NCBI GenBank assembly: GCA_030068075.1
Contig: CM057826.1
Location: 63,895,312 to 63,959,311 of the forward strand
Direction: 5' to 3'
Source of the DNA: Paguma larvata
Lineage: Eukaryota > Chordata > Mammalia > Carnivora > Viverridae
Length of the DNA: 64,000 nt
Shown: positions 1 to 11,233 of the stretch, in pieces
How positions within the stretch are numbered: position 1 is the first letter of the stretch
How the letters are laid out: every line of letters begins with the position of its first letter
Position numbers and translations under genes: made by a program
The notes under the pieces: model-generated
Told to the model about the DNA's origin: nothing
Database searches by the model: none
Seen by the model: only the letters and a program-made list of their open reading frames with translations

Positions 1-226
1 AATCACTCTGTAAAAGAGTGTGGCGGTTTATCAGAAAATTAAAGATAGAGCTACCCTATGACTCAGCAACTACACTAATAAGTATTTATCCAAAGGATAC
101 AAAAATATGGATTCAAAGGGGCATGTGCACCCCAATGTTTACAGCAGCACTATCAACAAGAGCCAAAGACCAAAGTTTGGAAGAGACCAAACTCCGACTG
201 ATAAATGGATAAAGAAGATGTGGTAT

Positions 227-276
<50 letters not shown>

Positions 277-680
277 ATTACTCAGCCATCAAAAAGAATA
301 AAATCTTTGCAACAATATAGATGGAACTAGAGTGGATTATGCTAAGTGAAATAAGCCAGAGAAAAACAAATACCATATGATTTCATTCATATGTGGAATT
401 TCAGAAACAAAACAGGAGAACGTAGGGGAAGGGAAGGAAAAATAAAATAATATAAAAACAGAGAGGGAGACAAACTATAAAAGACTCTTAACTATAGAGA
501 ACAAACAGGCTTGCTGTAGGGGAGATGGGAGGGTTGATGGGCTAAATGGGTGATGGGCATTAAGGAGGGCACTTTTGGAGATGCACACTGGGTGTTATAT
601 GAAAGTGGTGAGTCACTAAATTCTACTCTTGAAACCAACACCACACTAATTTAAATAAAAACTTGGAAAACAAAAAAAAA
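1..680 (+). mobile_element. L1 3' end (ORF2 C-terminus and 3'UTR), 5' end outside window
   Basis: The sequence reads as the last part of L1 ORF2 (peptide pieces resembling the C-terminal region) followed by a carnivore-type 3'UTR. The 3'UTR has the usual order of a 'gagaacaaacaggcttgct' block, a 'ggtgatgggcattaaggag' block, and an A-rich end at about 672-680. The frame is broken, so it codes for nothing. A CA microsatellite interrupts the ORF2 end. The element lies inside the APC 1B intron, antisense to APC. Confidence 0.9.
229..271. repeat. (CA)n microsatellite inside L1
   Basis: About 21 AC units follow 'gtggtatgt' in the L1 ORF2 tail, exactly where other L1 copies in this window read GTGGTATATATATACAATGG. 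The repeat probably grew from that alternating purine-pyrimidine stretch. Confidence 0.97.
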
Positions 681-782
681 GATTAATATATATCAACTGG
701 GGTTTCAACAAGACAGCTTTTGCTGTAATTGATAACTTATATGAAAGAAATAAAAAATAAGCTAAGTTTGGAAAAAAAAAAA
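681..782 (+). mobile_element. possible L1 3'-transduced segment with second poly(A)
   Basis: About 90 nt of non-L1 sequence follow the L1 A-tail (672-680). They end in a second pure A run at 772-782. An AATAAA hexamer sits at 749-754, 17 nt before that run, which is normal polyadenylation spacing. This fits read-through of the L1 signal and mobilisation of downstream DNA. The 5' target-site duplication lies outside the window, so this remains a hypothesis. Confidence 0.4.
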
Positions 783-2139
783 TAAAACCACAAGAAACTA
801 CCAAGAGGAAGAGATGTGGACATTAGGTCAGTATAATTTTAAGCAAATGAAGTCACCCAGACTTCCTCAGGCCTCGGTCTTCACACTTTCAAAATGGGAG
901 CAGGGAGGAACAGAAAGCACATGAAAGACTTGTTATTTAGACTGTCTTCCAATTCTAAAATTCTGTCACTTCACTTCCTTCCTTGGTTCTCTGAAGGGAA
1001 GTGAGCAAACTTAAAACAAAGAAGCTATTTAAATCTGACACAGTAAGGAAGTGAACAAACTGTAATTAACAAGAAACTTAATATTTTCTTTTAGCTGAGA
1101 GAAAAAAGAATCAAGTAAACAAATACAAGAACTCTAGGTTTCCTCGAAAGAGAACTGCTTTTGTATTTTGTTGATTTATCAATGTAATCACAAAGTGACA
1201 GGTGGTATTTCGTGGTAACACCTATGACTAATACCAAGTTAAATGTTTTTGAAATAAAAATATATTGGTATGTTATACAAAATTTTCAACACCCCTCCAA
1301 TCACAGAATGTCAATTTATGTAGATTATTATAGTTTAACTTGCCTGGTAAGATTTCTGACCTGTGTGTTCAACCTATCCAATAGATTTAATTTCTGAAAT
1401 CAAATGTAAAATATATATATAATTTTAAACAGATGTGAGTAAAAAGGTTCAAAAATCATATTCTGTCCCTGAGATATACCAAAAAATTTGGAAGATAAAA
1501 TAGACATCACAATATCCACATGGCATACAGAAAGCTGTTACAATTACTGGAAATGAATCCTACTTTCAACAAAAATACTAAAGGATAAATGTTTTCAGTC
1601 TTCCCTCAGCTCAGTGTATTCTCCTTCCCTCTTAACATATCTCCACCTCAAAAACATTCACATTATAGCTCTTTGCTCATAGGAAGGATAATTCCTCTCC
1701 CAATGTAACTACCCACGTGTTGCAAGTATTTCTGACTTCTCCAGTCAAAGAAAATATGTCTGTTGCTTCCCTTGAGGCTCTGCAAAGTATTGGAATAATA
1801 TGATAAATGACATATGCTGAAGTGTTAAAGAGCAAACATACCTTAATGTTTACCTTTTCCAGATACCTCATTTATAACATAGAGAGACCCTTAACACAAA
1901 TAACTACCATAGAAATGTCAAGTCCTCCTTGGAAAAGTTAGTCAAAAAAAAGGAACCAGTCAAAAAAAAGCCCAGAAAAGTTAAAGATTTGAAATTGGAT
2001 TAAGATGGTATCATACTCCAAGGCACTTGGCAATAGCAAATGAAAATCTTCTCTAGAGAAATTAACTTCATCTTATGCATCAAATTATTTTCACAGCAGA
2101 CAACAGAATCAGACTCACAGAGAGTTGACATGTTGGAAT
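783..2139. other. APC intron, no recognised gene or clear repeat
   Basis: This is AT-rich sequence without a convincing ORF. A short stretch around 850-910 looks like a worn MIR core, but it is too diverged to call. ORFs of about 60-90 codons here show no family resemblance and no coding character. Confidence 0.6.
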
Positions 2140-2626
2140 TACAAGACAAAGACTCAAAAATACTATGCACTCAAGGAGATAAAGTCAACCTTAACTATTT
2201 TTGCATGGAACTGAAAACTGTAAGTGGCATGGTAGATATGAAAAAGAACCAAATAAAAATTCTAGTAGCCAGCAAAAAGAAAAAAAAAGGCAGTAACTTC
2301 CAAAAATAAGGGGAAAAAAATCTGAAATGATAAACTAGCTAGCTTATTTAAATGACAAGAAAGTAGACAAAAGGGAACAAACAGAGCAAATGTAAAGTAT
2401 ATAGCAAGATAGGAGAGTCAAATCAACTATGTCACACAAGAGACACCAAAAATAGACAAAAAGGTTAGAGGTAACGGAATAGAAAAAGATATAGCATGCA
2501 AATAAAAAAGAAAAGAAAGGCAGTGTTGCTATAGAAATCGCGGACAAACTAAACTTTAATGCAAAACAAACAAATAAACCACTATCCAAATAAAAGAGGA
2601 AAATTTCGTAATAGTAAGCAACTACT
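2140..2626 (+). mobile_element. old L1, first fragment (endonuclease-region)
   Basis: From about 2,340 the sequence follows the L1 ORF2 endonuclease stretch (peptide idea 'trDTKNRQKG...GVAIEIADKLNFNAKQ') with many changes. The preceding part resembles older L1 upstream sequence. It is colinear with 9376-11233 and 12926-13080, so these are one ancient element split by later insertions. Confidence 0.65.
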
Positions 2627-3402
2627 GGAGAAGTCAGCATGGTGGAGAAGTAGGGAGACCCGAAGTTCCCTCCTCCCTCAAACACAGCAGTATTGAGGCC
2701 AGAAGACTGGGAATTCCACGAATCCTGGCTACAGAGCGACAGAAGCATCTCCAGGCGCCTATGGGGACAACTGGGCAGGCCAGGTAATTGCAAACTAGGA
2801 GAGGTAAAACAGGCAGCGTGGGCATGGAGGGGTGGGATCCCCTTCTGTGGAGAGACAAAAGGAAGAGAGAGAGAGGCTGTGGAGGTGTAGGACTGTATTT
2901 GGACAAGAGAAAAACCACGGACCGGGGAATGGAAAAATAGAGAAAGAACCAATTTCTGCCTCATTCTAGGGTTGCGGGGCTTTTTCTGGATTGGGGTCGC
3001 CCTGTGCACGCTCCCGGGGAGGAGGAGAGCCAGCCCTGGGCTCGGTAGCCACCTCGCAGGCGCAGTTGGAGAGCAATCCTCTCCCTTGAGTGCTGTGGGG
3101 AAGGCAAACAGCCTCCAAGGACAAAAGATTCTGCAAGCTCCCACCAGCCAGGTGTCTTTTGTCAGCTGGCTGGGTGGAGTGGCACTTCCCTGGAACCAGG
3201 GCGCATGGAGTAGATTCTTAAAGACATTGGGGTTTGAATCCCAGTCGAGCACCTGGGAGGCAAGGGAGACCATGGAGCGGAACGAACTGATGCACTTGCA
3301 CACACATGGCACTGTGAGGATGGCCTGAACAGAGTGGTTTGGGACACCTGGTCTGGGGGGAAGAGAATGGGGTGTTGCCATTATTCTCCTGATCACCAAC
3401 AA
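2344..3402 (-). other. 352-codon antisense ORF over the L1 5'UTR
   Basis: The longest open frame in the window runs antisense from 3402 to 2344. About 256 codons overlay the L1 5'UTR, and the hydrophobic C-terminal third is antisense to the older L1. The protein shows no family I recognise. Primate L1s have an antisense promoter and a short ORF0 in the 5'UTR, which is the only reason to record this. It may simply be a chance frame in GC-rich sequence. Confidence 0.25.
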
Positions 3403-4378
3403 GGTGGGGCTTCAGGGAACAGACAGTGGGCCCACAGTGGAGGCAGGACCCGCCAAACCATGCCACTCCACACTTGGTAACTGTATAGGTACTGGAGCAA
3501 GACTGACACTGACCAGACCAGACAGCCCCTCCTCCAGACCGGCACAGTCACCAGTTGCAAGGCACCACCAGCAGGTTTGCATTTTCTGCTTTGATTCTTA
3601 GTCAATACTTATTTAATATATATACTTTCTTCTTCCTTTTCTTCCTCTTATTCCTTCCCTTCTCTATTCTGGTTTTTCTGGTTGTTGGGTTTGTTTAAGC
3701 AAACATTTTTTTTTAATTTTTTTTTAATGTTTATTTATTTTTTAGAGAGAGAGAGAGACAGAGCATGAGTGGGGGAGGGTCAGAGAGAGAGAGGGAGACA
3801 CAGAATCTGAAGCAGGTTCCAGGCTCTGAGCTGTCAGCACAGAGCCCGACGTGGGGCTCGAACTCACAAACCGTGCGATCATGACCTGAGCTGAAGTCAG
3901 ACGCTTAACCAACTGAGCCACCCAGGTGCCCCTAAGCAAACATTTTTAATCCCTTCTTTTTACACCTCTTCTGTATCCCCTTTTTCTTTATTCTCCTGTC
4001 TTTTTCTCTTTCTGGATTAAACCGTATAGTTTCTCTGATTCTCTGCCTGGTCAATTTTTTTTCCTTTCTTTTTCCCCACCCCTGTCATTTCTTTCTTTGC
4101 ATAAGATAATGCTTCTTCCACCAACCCCCACCCTTCTTTTTTAAAAAATTTTCCCAGGGTTACTTCAATGAAGAAATCAAAGCACACCTGGTGGAAAGCC
4201 CAAACCACCACTACGAGTAGGGAGATAAAGCAACCACAGTCACAACAACAGAGAGCACACCATGCACTTCAAAAACACATTCTGAAGGACCAGGCTCTGG
4301 ATAGCACATGAACCCTTTTCAGTGCTCAGAGGTGCAGGACACACAGTAAACTATTAAAACACAGAAAACTAGCCAAAA
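2627..4378 (+). promoter_or_regulatory. L1 5'UTR / internal promoter region
   Basis: This non-coding leader of the L1 has several GC-rich stretches (for example 2940-3300) and a run of weak CpGs, unlike the AT-rich flanks. In L1 elements this region carries the internal pol II promoter. Here it is interrupted at 3711-3932 by an antisense SINE. It precedes ORF1 directly. Confidence 0.75.
3711..3932 (-). mobile_element. SINEC (feline tRNA-Lys SINE), antisense, with TSD
   Basis: This is a typical full element read in reverse: T-run, 'tttatttatttttt', GA-rich middle, then 'gagccacccaggtgcccc'. It has a perfect 15-bp target-site duplication 'taagcaaacattttt' at 3696-3710 and 3933-3947. It inserted into the L1 5'UTR after that L1 had landed. 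Confidence 0.97.
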
Positions 4379-5322
4379 TGCCAAAATGAAAGAATTCTCC
4401 CCAAAAGAAATTTCCAGGAAGAAATGACAGCTAGAGAATTGTTCAAAACAGATATAAACAATATATCTGAGCAAGAATTTAGAGTAATAGTCATAAGATT
4501 AATAGCTGGGCTTGAAAAAAGCATAGAAAACAGCAGAGAATCTATTGCTGCAGAGATGAAGGAACTAAGGAATAGACATGATGAGTTAAGAAATGCTGTA
4601 CATGAGGTGTAAAATAAACTAGATGCAGTGATGTCAAGGATGGAGGAAGCAGAGGGGAGAATAAGCGAAAAAGAAGATAAAATCATGGAAAACAATGAAG
4701 CCAAGAAAAAGAGAGATAAGAAAATACTACAGGGAGGGTAGAATTAGAGAACTAAGTGATTCAATGAAATGTAATAATATCTGTATCATAGGAGTTCCAG
4801 AAGAATAAGAGAGAAAGGGGTGGAAAGTTTACTTGAACAAATTATAGTTTAGAACTTCCCTAACTTGGAAAAGGAGGCAGATATCCACATCCAGGAGGCA
4901 CAGAGAACTCCCTTCAGATTTAACTATAGGTCTTCTCCATGGCATATCATAGTGAAACTGGCAAAATACAAAGATAAAGAGAGAAATCTGAAAGCAGCCA
5001 GGGACAAAGAGGCCTTAACCTACAAGGGTAGACACATAAGGGTAGTAGCAGACCTGTCTACTGAACCTTGGCAGGCCAGAGGGAGTGACAATAAATATTC
5101 AATGTGCTTAATAGGAAAAATATGCAGTCAAGAATCTTTTATCAAGCAAAGCTGTCATTCAGAATAGATGTAGATGTAAAGGCTTTCCCAGACAAACAAA
5201 AACTGAAGGAATTCGTGACCACTAAACCAGCTCTGCAAGAGATCCTAGGGGGACTCTGTGAGTGGAATGCTGCAAAGACCACAAAGGACCAGAGGCATCA
5301 CCACAAGCATGAAACCTACAGA
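4379..5322 (+). pseudogene. L1 ORF1 pseudogene (ORF1p)
   Basis: ORF1p is the RNA-binding trimeric chaperone of L1. Here the frame around 4424-4612 gives the N-terminal region 'MTARELFKTDINNISEQEF', with heptad-like acidic helices of the coiled coil, ending at a TAA stop at about 4610-4612. The frame then resumes. The C-terminal domain is visible at 4865-5167 ('DIHIQEAQRTPFRFN', 'RHIRVVADLSTEPWQAR'). There is an early stop before 4424 and at least one frameshift around 4740-4860, so no ORF1p can be made. Confidence 0.88.
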
Positions 5323-5329
5323 TAACACA

Positions 5330-8300
5330 ATGACACTAAATCCTTATCTCTCAGTAATAACTCTTAATATAAACGGACTAAATGCTCCAATCAAAAGACA
5401 TAGGGTAACAGAATGGATAAAAAAAACAAGATCCATCTATATGTTGTCTACAAGAGACTCATTTTAGATCTGAGGGCACCTCCGGATTGAAAATGAGGGG
5501 ATAGAGAACCATCTATCACGCTACTGGAAGTCAAAAGAAAGCTGGAATAGCCATACTTATATCAGACAAACTAGATTTTAAACTAAAGGCTGTAACAAGA
5601 GATGAAAAATGTCATTATATCATAATTATGGGATCTATCCATCAAGAAGAAGTAACAATTGTCAATGTTTATGCCCCCAACTTGAACCGCCCAAATATAT
5701 AAATCAATCACAAACATAAGCAATCTTATTGGTAAGAATATGGTAATTGCAGGGGACTTTAATACTTCACTTACAGCAATGGACAATTATCTAGCCAGAA
5801 AATCAGTAAAGAAACAATGGCCTTGAATGATATACTGGACCAGATGGATTTGACAGATATATTCAGAACTTTTCATACAAAAGCAGCAGAATACACATTC
5901 TTCTCAAGTGCACATGGAACATTCTCCAAGACAGATCCTATACTGGGTCATGAAACAGCTCTCAATAAATATAAAAGAACTGAGATCATACAATGCCTAT
6001 TTTCAGATTACAATGGTATGAAACTTGAAATCAACCACAAGAAAAATTTGGAAAGCCTCCAAATGCATGGAGGTTAAAGAACATCCTACTAAAGAATGAA
6101 TAGATCAACCAGACAATTAAAGAAGAAATTTAAAAATATGTGGAAGCAAATAAAAATGAAAACACAACCGTCCAGACGCTGTGGGATGCAGTAAAGGCAA
6201 TCCTAAGGGGGAAAATACATTGCAATCCAGGCCTATCTCAAGAAACAAGAAAAATCTCAAACACAAAACCTAACTACACACTTAAGGAACTAAAAACAGA
6301 ACAGCAAAGAAACCCCAAAGCCACGAGAAAAGAAATAATAAAGACTAGAGCTGAAATAAACAATATAGAATCCAAAAGAAACAGGACACATGAATCTAAG
6401 AGCTGGTTTTTTGGAAAAAAAAAAATTGATAAACCCCTACCCAGACTTGTCAAAAAGAAAAGAGAGAGAACCCAAATAGATATAATCACGATGAATGAGG
6501 AGAAAACACAACACACATAAATACAATTATTAGACAATACTATGAAAAATTATATGCCAAAAAACTGGACAACCTGGACAAAATGGACAAATTCCTAGAC
6601 ATCTGCACACTACCAAAACTCAAATGGGAAGAAAGAGAAAATTTGAACAGACCCATAACCAGTGAAGAAATTGAATCAGTTATCAAAAATCTCCCAACAA
6701 ATAAGAGTCCTGGGCCAGATGGTTTCCTAGGGGAATTCCACCACACATTTAAGTCAGAATACCACTCCTTCTCAAGGTGTTCTAAAAGATAAAAAAAGAA
6801 GGAAAGCTTCCAGACTCATTGTATGAAGTCAGCATTACTTTGACCCCCAAACCAGACAGAGGCCCCACTACAGAGGAGAATTACAGGCCAATACTACTGA
6901 CGAACACGGATGCAAAAATTCTCAACAAGATTCTAGCAAATCGAATTCAACAGTGTATTAAAAAAATTATTCACCATGATCAAGTGGGATTCATTCCTGG
7001 ATGGCGGGGCTGGTTCAATATTCACAAATCAATGTGATACACCACATTAATAGAGGAAAGGGTAAGAACCATATGACTTGTCAATAGACGCAGAAAAAGC
7101 ATTTGAAAAAACACAGCATCTTTCTTAATGAAAACTCTCAAGAAAGTTGGGATAGAAGGAACATACCTTAGCATCATAAAAGCCATATATGAAAAACCCA
7201 AAGCTAATATCATCCTCAATGGAGAAAAACTGAGAGCCTTCCCCCTGAGATCAGGAACGACAGGGACGTCCATTCTCACCACTGTTGTTTAATACAGTGT
7301 TGGGAGTCCTAGCCTCAGCAATCAGACAACAAAATGACAGAAAGAGCAACTGGCAAAGAAGAAGTCAAACTTTCACTTTTCGCAGATTACATTATACTCT
7401 ACATAAAAAACTCGAAAGATTCTACCTAAAAGCTGCTAGAACTGATACATGAATTCAGAAAAGTCACAGGATACAAAATCAATGTACAGAAATCTGTTGC
7501 TTCTATACACCAATAATAAAGCAACAGAATAAGAAATCAAGACATTGATCCCATTTACAATTGCACCAAGAACCATAAAATACCTAAGAACAAACCTAAC
7601 CAAAGATGTAAAAGATCTAAATGCTGAAAATTATAGAAAGCTTATGAAATAAATTGAAGACACAAAGAAATGGAAAAATATTCCATGCTCATGGATTCAA
7701 AGAACAAATACTGTTAAAATGTCAATTCAACCCAAAACAATCTACACGTTCAATGCAATCCCAATCAAAATTGCACGGGCATTCTTCTCAAAGCAAGAAC
7801 AATCCTAAAATTTATATGGACCCATAAAAGACCCCAAATAGCCAAAGTAATGTTGAAAAAGAAAACCAAAGCAAGAAACCTCACAATCCCAGACTTTAGC
7901 CTCTACTACAAAGCTGTAATCATCAAGACAGTGGTACTGGCACAAAAACAGTAATAGAATAGAGAACAGAATTGGACCCACAAATGTATGGCCAACTAAT
8001 CTTTGACAAAGCAGGAAAGAGTATCCAATGGAATAAAGACAGACTCTTTAGCAAATGGTGCTGGGGAAACTGGACAGCAACATGTGAAGAATGAGACTGG
8101 ACCACTTTCTTACACCAGATACAAAAAATAAACTCAAAATGGATGAAAGACCTAAATGTGAGAGAGGAAACCATCAAAACCCTAGAGGAGAAAGCAGGCA
8201 ACAACCTCTTTGACCTCAGCCACAGCAACTTCTTTCTCGACAAGACTCCAAAGGCGAAGGAAACAAAAGCAAAAATGAACTACAGGGACCTCATCAAGAT

Positions 8301-9106
8301 AAAAAACTTTTCCACTGCAAAGAAAACAATCAACAAAACTAAAAGGCTACCAATGGAATGGACGCAGATATTTGCAAATGACATATTAGATAAAGGGTTC
8401 GTATCCAAAATTTATAATGAAGTTACCAAACTCAACACACGAAAAACAAATAATCCAGCGAAGAAATGGGCAAAGGACAGGAGTAGATACTTTTCCAAAG
8501 AAGACCTCCAGATGGCCAACAGACACATGAAAAGACAGTCAACTCACCAACAGACACATGAAAAGATGGTCACTCACCATCAGGGAAATACAAATAAAAA
8601 ACCACACCGAGATACCACCTCACACCAGTCAGAGTGGGTAAAATTAACAACTCAGTAAACAACAGATGTTGGCAAGGATGTGGAGAAACGGGAACACTCT
8701 TGCACCGTTGGTGGAATGCAAACTGGTGCAGCCGCACTGCAAAGCAGTGTGGAGGTTCCTCAAAAAATAAAAAATAGAATTACCCTATGACCCAGCAATT
8801 GCACCACTAGGAATTTATCCAAAGGACACAGGAGTGCTGATTCATAGGGGCACTTCTACCCCAATCAATGTTTAAAGCAGCACTTTCAACAATATCCAAA
8901 TCATGGAAAGAGCCCAAATGTCCATCTACTGAAAATGAATAAAGATGTGGTTTATATATACAACGGAATACTACTTGGCAATGAGAAAGAATGAAATCCT
9001 GCCATTTGTAACAATGTGGATGGAACTGGAGGGTATTATGCTGAGTGAAATAAGTCAGTCAGAGAAAGACAGATATCCTATGTTTTCACTTATATGTGGA
9101 ACTTGA
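5330..9106 (+). pseudogene. L1 ORF2 pseudogene (endonuclease-reverse transcriptase)
   Basis: The start 'MTLNPYLSVITLNINGLNAP' of the endonuclease is at about 5330. Reverse transcriptase blocks follow ('[20 protein letters not shown]' near 6660, '[15 protein letters not shown]' near 6980), then the C-terminal region near 8140-8640. The stop is at 9104-9106. The span of about 1,258 codons is close to normal ORF2 length. Many stops and frameshifts break it. The catalytic FADD motif reads FADY near 7378-7390, so the polymerase is dead on two counts. Confidence 0.92.
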
Positions 9107-10033
9107 GAAACTTAACAGAAGACCATGGGGGAAGGAAAGGGGAAAAAATAGTTTCAAACAGAGAGGGAGGCAAACCCAGAAGAGACTCTTAAATACAGAA
9201 GACAAACTGAGGGTTGATGGGGGACAGCGGAGAGGGGAAGATGAGTGATGAGCATTGAGGAGGGCACATTGGGATGAGTACTTAAGCGATGAATCACAGA
9301 AATCTACCCTCGAAACCAACAGCACACTGTATACAACTTATGTTAGCTAACTCGACAAGAAATATTAAAAAAAAAAGAATACATAACTTATTTCCATGCA
9401 TCTATTAGCACAGCCTCAAATACATAAAGCAAAAACTGAAAGAACTACAAAGGGAAATAATCAAATCCATAATCATAATGGGATATTTTAACATATGCTT
9501 CTTCATAACTGATTATGAGCAAAAAAAATGATACTAAAGATATGAAATTCAAGATTAACAAACAGGACTTAACAAAAGTATATAGAACACTGCACTCGAT
9601 AAATGTAGGGAAAAAAAAAAAAGGCAATATACTGAGCCATAATGCAGATCTCCAATTTTAAAGGTCTGAAATCAGAGACTGTTGAAAGAGTGTATTCTCT
9701 AATTATCTCGTACAGTTGTTAGAAATGAAACAAATTTAAAAATAACTAGAATATCTCCATGTATTTAGAAATTAAGAAATATAATAATTTCATCTAATCC
9801 AAAAGTCAAAGTAGAAACCAATAAAAATTAGAAATCATTTTTAAGTGAATTATAAAAATACTACATATCATAATTTGAGTACTATAGCTAGCTAAAACAG
9901 CGCCTATAGGAAATGCTTAGCCTTAAATGGAAATAATTAAAAGGAAAAAATGGTTAAAAGTAGTGAACTACAAGAAGTTAACAAAAGAACAAAAAAGTAA
10001 CCCCCCCAAAAACAGAAGGAAAGAAATAAAGCA

Positions 10034-10234
10034 GGGGTGCCTGGGTGGCTCAGTCAATTAAGCTTCTGACTTGGCTCAGGTCATGATCTCATGGAGCCCT
10101 GCATCTGGCTCTGTGCTGGCAGCTCAGGGACTGTAGCCTGCTTCGGATTCTGTGTCTCCCTCTCTCAGCCCCTCCTCTGCTCATACTCTCTCTCTCTCTC
10201 CAAAATAAATAAACATTTAAAAAAAAAAAAAAAA
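10034..10234 (+). mobile_element. SINEC, sense, with AAGC-expanded tail
   Basis: The head is 'ggggtgcctgggtggctcag', followed by a B-box-like region, CT tract and A-tail. The A-tail runs directly into four 'gcaa' units (10235-10250), a small tail microsatellite. A short 'aaagca(g)' duplication may be the TSD. Confidence 0.93.
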
Positions 10235-10296
10235 GCAAGCAAGCAAGCAGAAATCAGTTCAACAGAACACAAACATACAATAAAAAGAATCGGCAA

Positions 10297-10508
10297 GGGG
10301 CACCTGGGTAGCTCAGTCAGTTAAGCATCTGATTCTCAGTTTTGGCTCAGGTCATGATCTTGCAGTTTCATGAGTTCGAGCTGTGCACTGATGGTTTGGA
10401 GTCTGCTTGAGATTCTCTCTCTCTTTCTCTCCTCTCTCTCTCTCCCCTCCCCTACTCGCTGTCTCTGTCTCTCTAAAAATAAATAAATAAACTTAAAAAC
10501 AAAACAAA
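10297..10508 (+). mobile_element. SINEC, sense, diverged TSD
   Basis: This is a complete older-looking element with a long CT region. The flanking copies 'aaagaatcggcaa' (10284-10296) and 'aaaggatcagcaa' (10509-10521) are a 13-bp TSD with two differences, so the insertion is not recent. Confidence 0.94.
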
Positions 10509-11233
10509 AAAGGATCAGCAAGATTCAAAATTTAGTTCTGCTGAAAGACTACTAAATCTCTGGTGAGACTGACAAAGGAAAAAGAAAGGTTCATATAGCC
10601 CTTATCAGTCATGAGAAGGGAATTCTTTCCTGAAACCATTAAAAAGAAAACAGAATATTTATTATATACAATTTTATGAAAGTAAATTAAAAAGTTGGGA
10701 TGAAAAAAACCTCTTAGGGGAAAAATTACCAAAATAATCAAGAAACAGAAAACCCGAATAGGCTTAGCAATGGAAATCTGATTAATAACAAAATCTGTCC
10801 ACAAAGAAAATTTCTAGTCCAGATGGCTTCTCTGCCAGATTGTAGCAAAAATTTGAGGAAAGATAATGCCAATCAAACACAAACTTTTCTAGAAGAGAAA
10901 ATTAGGGTCAGTTCACTTTATGAGGCCAGCATAACATTGATTTAAAATCTAAACAAGAACAATATAGGCCATCTCATTTATGAACACTGATGCAAACTCC
11001 CAGGCAAAATATTAATAAACTAACCCTAGCAATAATTTAAAAAGATAATACAGTAAAACCAAATTAGGTTTATCCCAGGAATTAGATTAGGTTTAACGGT
11101 TAAAATAAAATATAATTCAATATATTAAATTCACATGATAATGTAAAGGTTGCAAAGAAAAAAAAAAGAAAAGCATTAAATTCAAACAAACGGAACACAA
11201 AACTTTTAGTAAACCAGATACAGCAGGGAACTT

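Larger units (their letters stand above)
2627..9375 (+). mobile_element. near full-length felid L1 retrotransposon, inactive
   Basis: The element has a GC-richer 5'UTR starting GGAGAAGTCAGCATGGTGG, then ORF1, ORF2, a 3'UTR and an A-tail at about 9366-9376. Excluding a 222-bp SINE inserted in the 5'UTR, it is about 6.5 kb, close to a complete L1. Both ORFs carry stops and frameshifts, so it cannot move itself. It splits an older L1 of the same orientation. I could not identify a clean target-site duplication. Confidence 0.93.
9376..11233 (+). mobile_element. old L1, second fragment
   Basis: The sequence continues the old L1 through the end of the endonuclease and the linker into reverse transcriptase. 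Recognisable blocks are 'agcctcaaatacataaagc' near 9412 and degenerate RT at 10830-11130 ('ttaggtttatcccaggaat'). It breaks off near 'agggaactt' at about 11233, where a minus-strand L1 begins. Two sense SINEs interrupt it. Confidence 0.8.
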
